Position numbers and translations under genes: made by a program
Source of the DNA: Rhynchopus euleeides
Lineage: Eukaryota > Euglenozoa > Diplonemea > Diplonemida > Diplonemidae
DNA length: 64,000 bases
NCBI GenBank assembly: GCA_963210315.1
Contig: OY723296.1
Coordinates: 2,035,510-2,099,509, forward strand
Direction: 5' to 3'
In this document: positions 32,601 through 43,290 of the stretch, piece after piece
How positions within the stretch are numbered: position 1 is the stretch's first letter
Layout of the letters: each line of letters starts with the position of its first letter
Notes under the pieces: model-generated
Told to the model about the DNA's origin: nothing
The model's database searches: none
Seen by the model: the letters and a program-made list of their open reading frames with translations, nothing else

Positions 32601-35600
32601 GCGCGACGAGAATGAGACAGAGGTCTCGCTGAACGACGCCTCCGTGGTGATCTCCATCCCCATGGACCCACGGCTCTACGCGATGGTAACTGCGGCGCCG
32701 GACCTCGTGCCCGGGTGTTTCTGGTTCGACGAGCAGCCGGACTGCGACAACAGGACGACAGAGTTTGACTGCGAGACGACTTGCTGCCTCGACACAAACA
32801 CGCCCGGCCGCACGCGGGAGTGCAACGGGTGCTGCACCTGGAATAAGGAGCTGAAGACATGCCACCCCGGCCCGCGGGCAGGGAGGGATGAGTTCACCAC
32901 ACGCGGCTGCGACGTGGCATCCTATGACAAGACGCACATCTTCTGCAACTGCACGCACCTCACAGACTTCGTGCAGGGCTTCGTCTTCGTCCCCTTCTTT
33001 GAGTACAAGCCGCGTGTCGCCTTCCCCACGCCGGACCGCCTCATCCAAGAGCTGCCTGACATCATAGTGGGCAAGCCGCCCAACGTGATGGCCCTGCCAC
33101 AGGCACTGGTGCTGCCGCTGCTCTACATCAGCCTGTGTCTCATCTCTGTGTGGCGGGAGCAGAAGTTCCGCGTCATGCTGCGTGAGAGGCAGCTGGGCGG
33201 GAGGATCAAATACCCGTGGGCGACATCCATCCGCGCCAACGACGAGGCGTACATCAGGGCACAGGGCCCGGGCGTTACGCGGTACGTCCGCTCCCTTGCC
33301 ATGTCCGTGAAGTCTGTCTTCGAGGGGGATGGTGCGATCGCTGAGATGCTGGGAGGGATGAAGCGCACACACTCGTACCTCACTATCATCTTCCTGTCGT
33401 ACCACGACCGAAGGACAATCCTGAACAAGATCACAGCGCTGTTCTGTGGCATCGGCGCTTCGTGGGCTATGCTCGCGAATGTGTGGCTGAAAGCGGAGCC
33501 AGAGGAGCAGGACACGTCGCACTTCATGAGCTACTCCTTTGCCGGGTCCCTGCTGATTGCCCCTGTCAGCTGGCTGCTGAACTACCTCTACAAGCGCACG
33601 CCCCGCTCGCAGCAGCAGAACCCGGGGCACTACCTGCGGGAGGACGAGGCGAACCAGCGGGGCAAGCTGCGCATCGCACACGAGAGGATCCGCAGCAGCA
33701 TGCCTGACGACCACCCAGACTTCTACAACCGCAGGCACACGGAGGAGGTGGCGTCGGATGCATCGGAGAGCACCACCGGCTCGGTGCACAGATATGACGA
33801 CGAGTCTTCCTCCAGCGAAGACAGCGCAACCGCAAATGACGCCGCCCTGCGTATCCCCAAGAAGAGGGCCACCGAGCTGGACTACGTGCTGGATTCGATG
33901 CCGGCCTGGCGCGACTCGGCGGAGGACACGCTCACCCTGCAGCGGGAGCCGGAGAACATCGTCGACCGCATTGTCATCGGCTGCTCGGTCGCTGAAGGGG
34001 AGGATGCTGATGAGGACGAAGGATCTGCGGCTGTGGTGCCTGCACCAAATGCCGCCGCAGCGGCACGCCCCACCTCTGCACCTGTCAAGGAGGCGGACAA
34101 GGCCAGTGAGGAGGACCCGGGGCAGGAGATGCATGTCAATGCGTGGCGTGCCATCCATGACCAGGCGATGTACGAAGTGAAGTGTGCTCGGTTCATCCTC
34201 GCAGCACACCTGTTCTACATGGCAGACAAGAAGGCCCAGGTATGATGCATGCTTCCCGCCAGACGTTTGCAATGCAAGGAGTACATACATATGGTGTCAG
34301 TTCTAATGCAATGCCCTCTGCCACCCACACGCCCCCCTCAACCCACCCTCCACCCTGACCACACAGCTGAACCACGTGAAGGAGTCAGACCTCAACCTCG
34401 CTGGGTTGGTGCAGCGTGCCATCAAGAAGGTGATCAAGGTGTCGACGACCTTCTTCGATGTGCCCAACCAGGAGATCCAGGTGGCTGTCGCACACGAGGA
34501 GCACCGCGTCACGCAGTGGTCCCAGGGCATCTCCGCCGTGAAGGACGGGACGGGGCTGGCGGAGGCTGCGAAGCTTTTCTCCCAGCACCTGCGTACGTAC
34601 TCCATCACGCGGAAGCACAACCTGGCGTCGAAGAAGAACGATGTCAAAGGGTGGGTGGTGTACTACTTCACGAAGTACCACAAGAAGAAGGAGGATCTGC
34701 GCAACTTCGAGACTGTTTGGGCGCAGACCGTCGGGGGGCAGAACCAGACTGTGGTGGAGGCGGTGCAGGAGATTGACCTCGAGGAGGGCATCTACGACAT
34801 CTGCCACAAACACTTCGGCTTCAAGGTGGATGAATCGTTCCGCCGTGTTGACGCTGTGGCTGAGGTTATCCGTGGCAACTACGTCAAGGCGGAGTACATG
34901 CTGAATCATCTGATAGCGGGTGAGCTCATCGGCATCGTCCAGTCCACCGAAACGCCTGGGGTCTTCGACCTGGTGGGTGAGGTGACAGAAGAGATCCTCG
35001 ACTTTGCAGAGGACACCAGCACTGACTACATGACTGGGCTCTTCTGGGTGCAGTACTACGCCTGTGCCTCGAAGGGCGTCACCAACATGACCTTCGCACA
35101 GATGTATGCCGAGCAGGTGAAGCGCACCCTTGCGAAGAAGACAAAGAGAGTCACGTCCTTCGTACACATCCCGACATACCTCGACGACGCTGAAGAGGAG
35201 GAGGAGGAGGAGGAGGAGGAGGAGGAGCTGGAGGAGGGCGAAGGGGAGGCGGGGGAGCAGGTCATCGACATGAACGAGCTGGAGAACCAGCTGGAGGGGA
35301 TGTACTCGGAGTTCAAGGAGCGCCGCCAGCAGATGGAGGACGAGGAGAAGCGGCTGGCGGAGCAGGTTGTGCACGACGAGGAGGAGCAGGAGCGCATCGC
35401 ATTCGAGAACAGGGAGCGCGAGGTGTTCTACGTCCGCGCCATGCCTGCGGGGTTCCGCTCGCTCGGCGACACGGAGCAGCTGGGGAGGGGCACCCTGGAC
35501 AACCCGTTCTGCACCCTGGAGTACACATTCAAGTATCTGCGGATGAACGGCTACCCACACTGCACAATATGCCTTCTCGACGGCTTCTACCCCCCGATTG

Positions 35601-36220
35601 TTGTCGATGGTGTGAAGAATTGCGATATTACCCGCGAGTCAGGCAAGGTGACCATGCTGGGGAAGTACTCCTGGCAGCCTGTGATGCGTATGGTGAACTG
35701 CCGCAACATGAAGGTGTACGGCCTGGAGTTCGCCCACGGCAGCGTCGGTGTGGATGCAGGGGAGAGCACCGATGTGTTCATCTTCGAGAATGTGATGACG
35801 GATGTGAATGCTGGTGTGGTGAACCCTAAGTTCGGCGAGATTGGTGTGGCGGAGGGGACCGTCATCGACCTGAACTTCAGCAACTACATTCTGCAGAGCT
35901 TTGTGCCCCCGCAGGTGCTGTGGCCGTTCCAGGTGAACTATTTTATCGGTGCACTGGCCTTCATCACAATGTCGCTATCCACGGCATTCATCTTCGTGCA
36001 CACGTTGGACATGGACAACTCAGAGCTGATCCTGTACAGCCTGTCGTGCTACGTTGCGGTCCTCTTCGACGCCTTCACACTGCAGCCTCTCTACTACTAC
36101 TTCCTGACGCAGCGGGAGAGGTGCTGTTCCGCAGATGTGTGGCGTGCCCGCCTTGAGACAGGGCAGCGCTCGGGCTACCCCATCGCAGAAGACCTGTCCA
36201 GCGACAGCGATGTCGAGTAG
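23626..36220 (+). CDS. Giant PKD1-like receptor (REJ, GPS, five TM segments), no channel domain
   Basis: Two exons, 23626-34239 and 34367-36220, about 4,155 residues. The start is the first ATG (MRRRNAGYLQGAL), followed by a hydrophobic signal-peptide-like stretch. Residues of about 80-1735 are tandem modules with a G.G/G.NL core, an RL-type strand and a closing (L/V)C(L/V)S strand, resembling IPT/TIG folds. A Cys-rich EGF-like segment (CSGHGVC..ICVCDTNYYGPAC) is near 1793. A REJ-like region runs about 1939-2575, and a GPS-type motif (FCNCTHLTDFV) is near 3105. TM1 is near 3155-3177, TM2 near 3265-3290 and TM3 near 3303-3325. Then comes a cytoplasmic loop of about 730 residues with an acidic coil (about 3815-3889) and a beta-helix-like block (about 3892-4036). 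TM4 and TM5 are near 4057-4118. No PLAT domain is seen between TM1 and TM2, and polycystin TM6-TM11 are absent. Confidence 0.88.
34240..34366 (+). other. Single intron of the PKD1-like gene
   Basis: 127 bp, GTATGA donor and CCACACAG acceptor. Splicing joins KKAQ to LNHVKESDLN in frame (phase 0). Without it the protein would stop immediately after the donor. Confidence 0.85.
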
Positions 36221-38414
36221 GGCACGGGTGCGGTGTTGCAGGGCATCAAGAGCAGCGTGTGGATGAGGGCAGCTTGCGCGGCCGGGCGTTTGCCAAATGA
36301 AACCAGGTTTTCTGTGCTTGGACAAATGGGGGGCTCCCCTCGAGTGCACCGGATCGTTCGTACCTTTGCCGGCCCCCATTGCCTTCACTTCCGTGGACGC
36401 CCTGAGGGCCTGTGGATCCGTTGCCAGAACTCAAAACCCCCCTGCTCTCGTTTGTGTGTGGAGACCACACCAAGAGCAAGTGCTCGGTGTTGTCTACACT
36501 AACAGATTCACGTGTGTGTGTGGATGTGAATGTGTGTGTGCCAGTGGATAGCAAAAGAACAGGTGATCCCCGGTGTGCTCCACGAAAACATTTACGTGTG
36601 TGTGTGTGTATGTGCCTCACAAAACCAGCTGCAAAGTGACACAGCGAAGACCTGGGGGGCGCTCATTCGTGCTGTGCGGTCCTCTGAGGGTCGATGGACA
36701 TTTTAGCACCTTCAGGCTGGGGAGAGCTTCACAAGGCCCTGGTCCTTTCTGTGTGTCTTGTGTATCTCGTGTTCACATGTGTGGTGGACCATCAAATCTG
36801 GAAGAAGGAATCACAGTAGACGTCATTTCACGCGTATGCAAGTTCACTCCTGGGCATCTACATCAACGGAGAAGCCCCTGTGCACAGCGATCCCGCCATC
36901 GACGTGCGAGAGAGTCTGCCCTGGCGGAGGTTGCATCAGTGATCACTCTGTGTGGCCCCCGCTCCAAAAAGAGACTTAACGCGTGCGTGCAAACGAACAT
37001 TCCCGGATAAATCTATCTGTTCTCTTCTGTGGCGTCGCCCACTCCCCCGTGTCCCACCCACAATGCCCACCCCACGGGATGGGCACATGGGAAGCCACCT
37101 CGATCCTCCCACGTGCTGCACACCTGTGACCACAGAGGGTTGTTGGGCCCACACCCAACAACCCCCAACAAGGCGCCAGGCAGGCGAGGGAGCAACACCA
37201 TTAAGCTAACCATTCTCTGTGTGTGTGTGACGTGCCGCTGCTCTGCTGCATGCGTCGGACTGCCAGGCAGGGGGTTATCACCCAGGTCCAGGGCATGACC
37301 GAAAACTGCTTGGGTAACGAGGCTCCCCAGACCAGGATGGGTGGAGACACCCGGAGTCTAAATAGTCACACCACGTCAGGCCAGACCTTCGCATTGCACT
37401 CCGCGAAGACTGCCACACAGCCGCGGGGCAGGTGTGCAGCCTGTGGAAAACCTCGTACAGAAAAGACTGTAAGGGACGACAGCCCCGCCGAGGCGATACA
37501 GCGCCAGACGCGGCCCGAGTTTCTGGAGACCGACCGGGGAACTGGTTCGTCTTCAGGATAAGCGCCTCACAGAGGACTGATCCTCACCTGTGTGATCCGT
37601 GAACCTCAGCCCCATGGTGCTGGAGTGGAGCGGGTGCCTCGACCTCTTTTCGGGTTTTTTTCTATTTCTTTATTTTCTTTTGGGTGCGTCCACCAAAGAA
37701 AACGTGGCCACCCACTCGCAGAGGCTCCCGAAAGCTCCAGCATCAGCTCGAGGTTCATGGAGTAGATCGGTGTCTCCAGAAGAAGGGGATGTCCGGTCGA
37801 AGAAGACAAACGACGAAGACAACCACACAGGCCGCACAAAAAAAAATCACCCCTAGTGTGTGCATGCATCAACTGGCGTCTTGCATCTGACGAGCTTGCT
37901 CTGATGGATTCTTCAGTCACGTGCCAGCAATCCGGCGTTGTTTGTCAAACACTCATGTGCAAAGGCAGTCCAGTGTGACCTCCACTAAAACAAAAAACTC
38001 TAGTGTGTGTGTGCGTGGCAGTGGAGGTTGCTGCATCACCCTGGCGCATCCTCCGGAACCAACCAAACGAAAACGACTAGTTCCATCAGGGATCAATCAC
38101 CAAGAGCATGTTTGCTCACTGCTTGGCACTCTGCTGGAGGAGAAAGGAAAGGAAAGGAAAGGAAAGGTGGTGCTAGCCGTGGTGTGTAACCGAGCTTTCC
38201 AGCCCAGTTCACGACACAACCGCATCACCCCCCAGGGGCAGCCGAGGCGAGGTCTCCACCTCTCCTGGTGCATCACAAGGCTGGCCGCTTTTCTGCAGCA
38301 CGATGTGAAGGCGGGTTGCCCCCCACCCACACTCTGCTTTTCTGCCAACCCTGTCTTGTGACTGCCACGCTACCAGCGCCCTACCCACAGGGATGTGCAT
38401 CACGGTGCACAGCC
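36221..38414. other. Intergenic spacer
   Basis: GT-rich stretches (36510-36620), another partial CTACACTAA motif at 36497-36525, and an (AAAGG) microsatellite near 38140-38167. No supported gene or RNA. Confidence 0.5.
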
Positions 38415-39928
38415 ATGGACCCACACGGCACCATGGTGGAGCAGCAGCAGGAGGAGATCACGCGCCTGCGTGAGGAGCTCCGCAGGATCAAGCAGCAGGG
38501 CAGCCCCAGAACGGCGCCCCCGCCACCCGCAGCCAACACCACCGCCGCGACCTCCTCCTTCTCCTCGTCTTCATCCTCTGCTGCCGCTGCCGCTGGCGCC
38601 ACCCCTCAGCGCCATTCAATGCTGCCACGGCATATGGGGCATGGGGACGACATCTACATCAACGATCCCAGCGACTACGAAGCGCTGAGCGACTCACGCG
38701 AGACTGCGGTGCCCAGTGAGATTGCCGTGCCCGCTGCCCCGTCGGTTTCTGACCTGGAGGAGGAGATCGAGGCGCATCGCCTGCAGCTGCAGAGCAAGAA
38801 TGAGACGATTGCGCTTGTCCAGGAGGCATTGGATGCGGCGCGCGAGACAAGCGAGGCCCTGCAGCAGGAGCTGGGCGTGCTGCAGGCCTCTGTGCAGGGG
38901 CAGCGCCGCCAGCAGGCGGAGTCCAGCAGGCGGCAGCGGCAGTCGCCCGAGCAGGACGAGGCGCGGCAGCACCTCAAGCGGCTTGTGGAGGAGGCGGTGT
39001 CGGCGCGGCGGCAGGCGGAGGCGCAGACCGCAGAGGTGCAGAGCAGCCTCCGAGGCGTGGAGGAGAGCTTCGCCGCCAAGCGCGACAGGCTCAAGGTGGA
39101 GGTGGAGGCTGCGCGGCAGCAGGCGAGGCAGCGGGAGGCGCAGCGGCAGTGTGCGGAGGCGCCGAGTGCGGCGGATTCCGTGTCCTACTCCGTGTCGATG
39201 TTCGACACAAGTGAGTTCCAAGAGAGGCTGGCACACGAGAAGCGTGATATGGTATGCCGGGGTGTTGCATGGGGTGCTGGGGGAGAGAGGGTGCAGCCGC
39301 TTCGTCTTGCCACCCGTCCTTGGCTGAGCTGGAGCTGGGCGGGGAGACGGATTGTCCGGTTGGGTGGGGTGGGGGCAGTGCCTCGTTGATGCCAAGGTGT
39401 ATTTAGCTTTTCCTGGCGCTGATCCCAACCCACGCATCCACCCACGCAGCTGATGTCTCTTGAGGACGAGAAGCAGCGGCTGCTGGATGAATTCCATGTG
39501 ATGAGATCCCGGCTGCGCGCCAAGATCGCGCTTCTGGAAAAGGTATCACAATCGCGCAGTGCTTTGCCTTCCGCCCTCACGCCCTTGCGCTACACCCCAA
39601 CCACCTGCAGAACGGCGAGAATCGGCAGCGGCAGCTGGAGGAGCTGCATGTGGGGAAGGGCGAGCTGGAGACGAAGCTGATGCAGGTGCGGGATAACCAC
39701 AAGCGTCTGTTCGACCAGTTCAAGGGCCGCCTCGACACGCAACACGGGCAGCTGATGCGTGCAAAGGCACGGGAGGCAAAAACCAGGAAGCAGCTCGATG
39801 AGCGAGGCACTGAGTGCGAGGACCTGAAGATGCGCCTGCACGCATCGCTGGGTTCCAACAGCGCAGCGCAATACCGCCCAACAGGGCGTGCCCTGCCACA
39901 GCGGCGGGATAAACAGCCGTTCCGGTAA
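38415..39928 (+). CDS. Coiled-coil protein, function unknown
   Basis: Three exons: 38415-39251, 39450-39542 and 39611-39928, 415 residues, all introns phase 0. The start is the ATG giving MDPHGTMVEQQQEEI. The sequence opens with a short coil, then a Pro/Ala/Ser-rich linker (about 30-85). A long heptad-rich coiled coil follows from about 115 to about 385 (for example LEEEIEAHRLQLQSKNETI). It ends with a basic tail (ALPQRRDKQPFR). Both splice joins continue the coil without a break. It looks like a structural or scaffold protein, cytoskeletal or centrosomal being typical for such coils. No family is recognised. Confidence 0.82.
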
Positions 39929-40439
39929 CGGGTGTGCTGCCATCTAGCCGACACACAGCACAGGCAGGACGAGGGTGATGCGTGCATGAGTGCTACGCAG
40001 CCCGAGCCGTGTATAGATGCCACAGTGTATTGCTGTAGACCAGACAGATGCCCACACACCCCACCCTTGCACCTCCCCCCAGGGCCTGAGTGTTGGAGGC
40101 TGAGGCTTTTGTGTGGACCCCTAGCTCGGCGAGGCGGCTTGATCAATAAGGCTGTGCCCACACCCCCCACCACACAGGAGCGGGACACGGAGGCCAGGGG
40201 CGGCAGTGTACCCAGTGTAAGGGATCACCCCCCCCCCACCCCCCCCCCCCCCCCGCCTCCTCGCCACACCCGCCCCCGCACATAATAATGGCTGTGTGAG
40301 GGTGCGTCCTCCGTATAAATTCAAAGCGGCCCCCCCCCTCTCGCCAACTTCTTTTCTGTACCTTACCTTCTTCTTTTCTGTTCCCTCCGTTCTTCACGAC
40401 CACCCTACCACCACCACCTTCACTTCAAACCCCCCTCCC
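39929..40439. other. Spacer with C-run between coiled-coil genes
   Basis: Contains a C-rich slippage-prone tract near 40228-40258 and pyrimidine-rich DNA just before the next ATG. No gene seen. Confidence 0.5.
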
Positions 40440-42733
40440 ATGGAGGTCAGCGAGGCGCTCGAGGGGTATGTGGTTCCACTCGCCTCCCTCGCTGTCCTAT
40501 GGCGCTATTGGGAGCCGCTCCTCAACATGCTGCGTGTCGCGCTCCACCTCGCCCGCCTGCAGCCCCACCCACGCACCTGCCCGTCCGGTCTGCCTCTGCC
40601 CGCCGCACCGGCAGCGCCCCCTGCTGTTGCAGCGCCGTCGCCCCCCGCCGACCCGGCGCCGGACCTTGCAGCCGCCGCCACCGCTGCGGCTGCTGCAGCT
40701 GCCTCGAGCGGGTTGCCTCGGGAGGGTTTGGCGCAAGGCGAAGCGGATCCCGACGACGTGGCGTGGGTCGTGCTGCGGCGGGTGGGCCCGCTGCTGGCTA
40801 TCCTGCTGTTCACCCTGATGGTGTACCTCGTGTTCCTGAAGGAGGGGAACCGCATCGAGCGCGAGGTGATGGCGGAGAAGCGAGCGCGGCGCGGCAGCAT
40901 CGCGAGCGCCGCTGCGGGCGACGTGCGGGGAGGGGAGGGGATGCAGGCCTTTGCGCAGCATGTGAGGCAGGGGGGGTCGCCGCTGCCGCCGATGTCGCCG
41001 TTGTCGGATGATGGAAACAGGTCGACCGCTGCATCGGTGCAGATACTCTCAGATACATCGATGGCGGACCTGGCGCAGTTTGGGCGGCACAACAGCGAAG
41101 GGCTGCGGCGCCTGCAGACGGGGTACACAAGTGACATCATCACCGAGAGCCCGTGGAGCAGCCCGCGCAACTCGCCTCGGCAGCGGAATCGGCTCGCAGC
41201 GACGGTGGGGTCCGACGACCTGGCCCTGAGTGGGTCGTCAATCGGGGTGAGGCTCGGGCGGCCTGATGCGCTGGTGCTGCCGCACTTGTCGCCTGAGAGG
41301 CAGCCGTCACCGTCTCCCCGAATACCGGCGATCGCCACGCTCCCTGTGGAGGGTGCGGTGGCGGCGCCGGATGAGGCGGGCACTGTGGTGGGCCTGGGGG
41401 TCCGGCCACGCGCGCAGGGGGGTGTGTTGGTGGGTGGGAGGGGTGGCGGTGGCGGTGCGGAGGGGGGTGTCTATTTCGGGTCGCCCCCCGTGCTGCCCTG
41501 CAGCCCGCCGTGCCTGTCGCCCAGGGCGGTGCGGTGGCCGGCGTCGGGGGGCGACGTGGTGCGGGAGATACTCGGCACGCCCTCTGGGTATGCGGACTCG
41601 CCGCGGCAGTCGCGCGGGTGTTCGAGCGACAGGGAGACGCGGTCCTCATCGAAGTCGGAGTGGCACCTGGAGCATCTCAGCAACCTGCAGGAGCTTGCGG
41701 ACCAGCTGCAGCGCCAGGTATGTCCAAGGAGCATCAGGTTCGCTCGGTGCGACGTACACTAAACAAGGGATACCCTGCTTCCGGATGTGTTCGTGGGTTG
41801 CATTGTTACATGCAGAATCCATGTCCGTCCTGTGGAATGCTGCTTCAAGCCAGATTTTGTTGCGTTCAAAAGCAGACTGTGTATGAGAAATGCAGGTCGG
41901 TGCGCAGCGTGTCGTACTTGAGCAAACAAGAACAAGGACGAATGTACCACCGTCGCCGGCGCCTTCTTCATGGTGTTGCAGGCTGTTGCCGGGTTCAGGA
42001 AACCAAGGGTGCGCCAGTGCCGTGTTGATGAGGTTTCCTGCCTTCAAGTCGTTGCATTTCGTCCAGGATCCGTCAGTAAATGACATATGGGACACATGAA
42101 AGTCTTGTCCGAGACTTGTCGCCGGGCATCGGGGCCGCCTTCCTGCAAGAAACCTATTCAATCACAGGATCTGCCAGTAAATAACAGCGTGCCCTTGGTG
42201 GCAAGAGCGGCACTTTCATTTTCACCGACACACCACCCCACTCACAGCTTGTGCGATCTGAGGAGCACGCCACTGATCTCGACGACAGGCTCCGCAGTGC
42301 CAAGGAGCAGCTGCGGCACGAGCAGCGCGGGCAACGTGATGTGGAGTCTCTGCTGCGTGCGAAGGACCAGCGCCTCGACCTGCTCAACCAGAAGTGTGCA
42401 CACCTGACCACCCTCGCCACGTCGCAGGACACGGGCCACCCCCACGGCGCCCTGCAGCATGTGTGTCCCGGCAGGAGCGAAGCCGGCACGGGGCTCGCAC
42501 CCCAGTGCGCATGTCGTGCGTGGCAGCCACCCACGTTCACTGCCGTTATCGGCACGTCCTACCGTGGTCAGCGGCCCGCCGTGTCGAGCCCCCCCCAGAG
42601 ACGCACCACACCCCGCAAGCCTGGGCCTGGGCGGTCAACAGGAGCCTTTCAACTTAGTCCGGTTAAGGTGACGTCGTCAGTGACCACCAGCCGCACCGTG
42701 CGCTCTCCTGTGTCATGGGGCCTCCGAGACTAG
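40440..42733 (+). CDS. Single-pass membrane protein with C-terminal coiled coil, function unknown
   Basis: Two exons, 40440-41717 and 42248-42733, 587 residues (phase 0). The start ATG (MEVSEALEGYVVPL) follows a long pyrimidine tract. A first hydrophobic stretch is near residues 8-30. An Ala/Pro-rich segment follows, then a clear membrane helix near 110-135 (GPLLAILLFTLMVYLVFL), then a Ser/Arg/Gly-rich region of about 270 residues. A coiled coil begins just before the intron (LEHLSNLQELADQLQRQ) and continues after it (LDDRLRSAKEQLRHEQ). The tail is disordered and basic. The 530-bp intron is the longest in the window and could hide another exon. It resembles a membrane-anchored tether by shape only. 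Confidence 0.72.
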
Positions 42734-43290
42734 GCTTGGGCCGACGGGTAGTCACAATTGCAGGGTCCACCCCGTCCCCTCTGCACACTCATGTGTGGAC
42801 AGAGGTGGGGTCGGCCGCCCCGTGCGTTTATATTCCGCGATTCTTCATGTTGTTTTCCATGTCTTCAATGTGGGCGGAAAGTGTCGCGTGCCTGTTCGTG
42901 CTCTTTGTGATCCTCACGCACCTTGCTTCCAGCATGTGTGTGTGTGGAAGCGTGACCACACAACGAACATAAACATCTGTGCAAAAAGGGGCAGAACAAG
43001 CGCGTGGCACTTTATTTGCCCACCCCACCCCCTTTAGATTGCGATACCTTCCCTGGATGCTATGTATTTACTCATTTGAGGTATTCTTTGCAGTGTCGCC
43101 CAATGATGCGGCTGGCCCCGGCTGGGCAGTGTGCACTTCCTTGTGTTTGTCGCCCCGCCCCCTCTCGAGTAGACCATTTGTGTCCCGCATGTTCCGGTAT
43201 TGGAGTCCGCTTGCGGCCTGCCGGCACGGCACACACCTCACAACTGCAGGCATTTACGTCGACTGTATTAGCTTCTTACACATAGCAACC
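42734..43290. other. Spacer upstream of the TmpA-like gene
   Basis: The reading frame of the next gene stays open upstream to 42979, with an ATG near 43057. The translated sequence there has no domain-like character, so it is treated as promoter or leader. Confidence 0.5.

Noticed and set aside
31834-34290. 818-codon minus-strand ORF over the PKD1-like gene
   Set aside because: Antisense shadow in GC-rich coding DNA without any domain; the sense strand has clear GPS and membrane segments.
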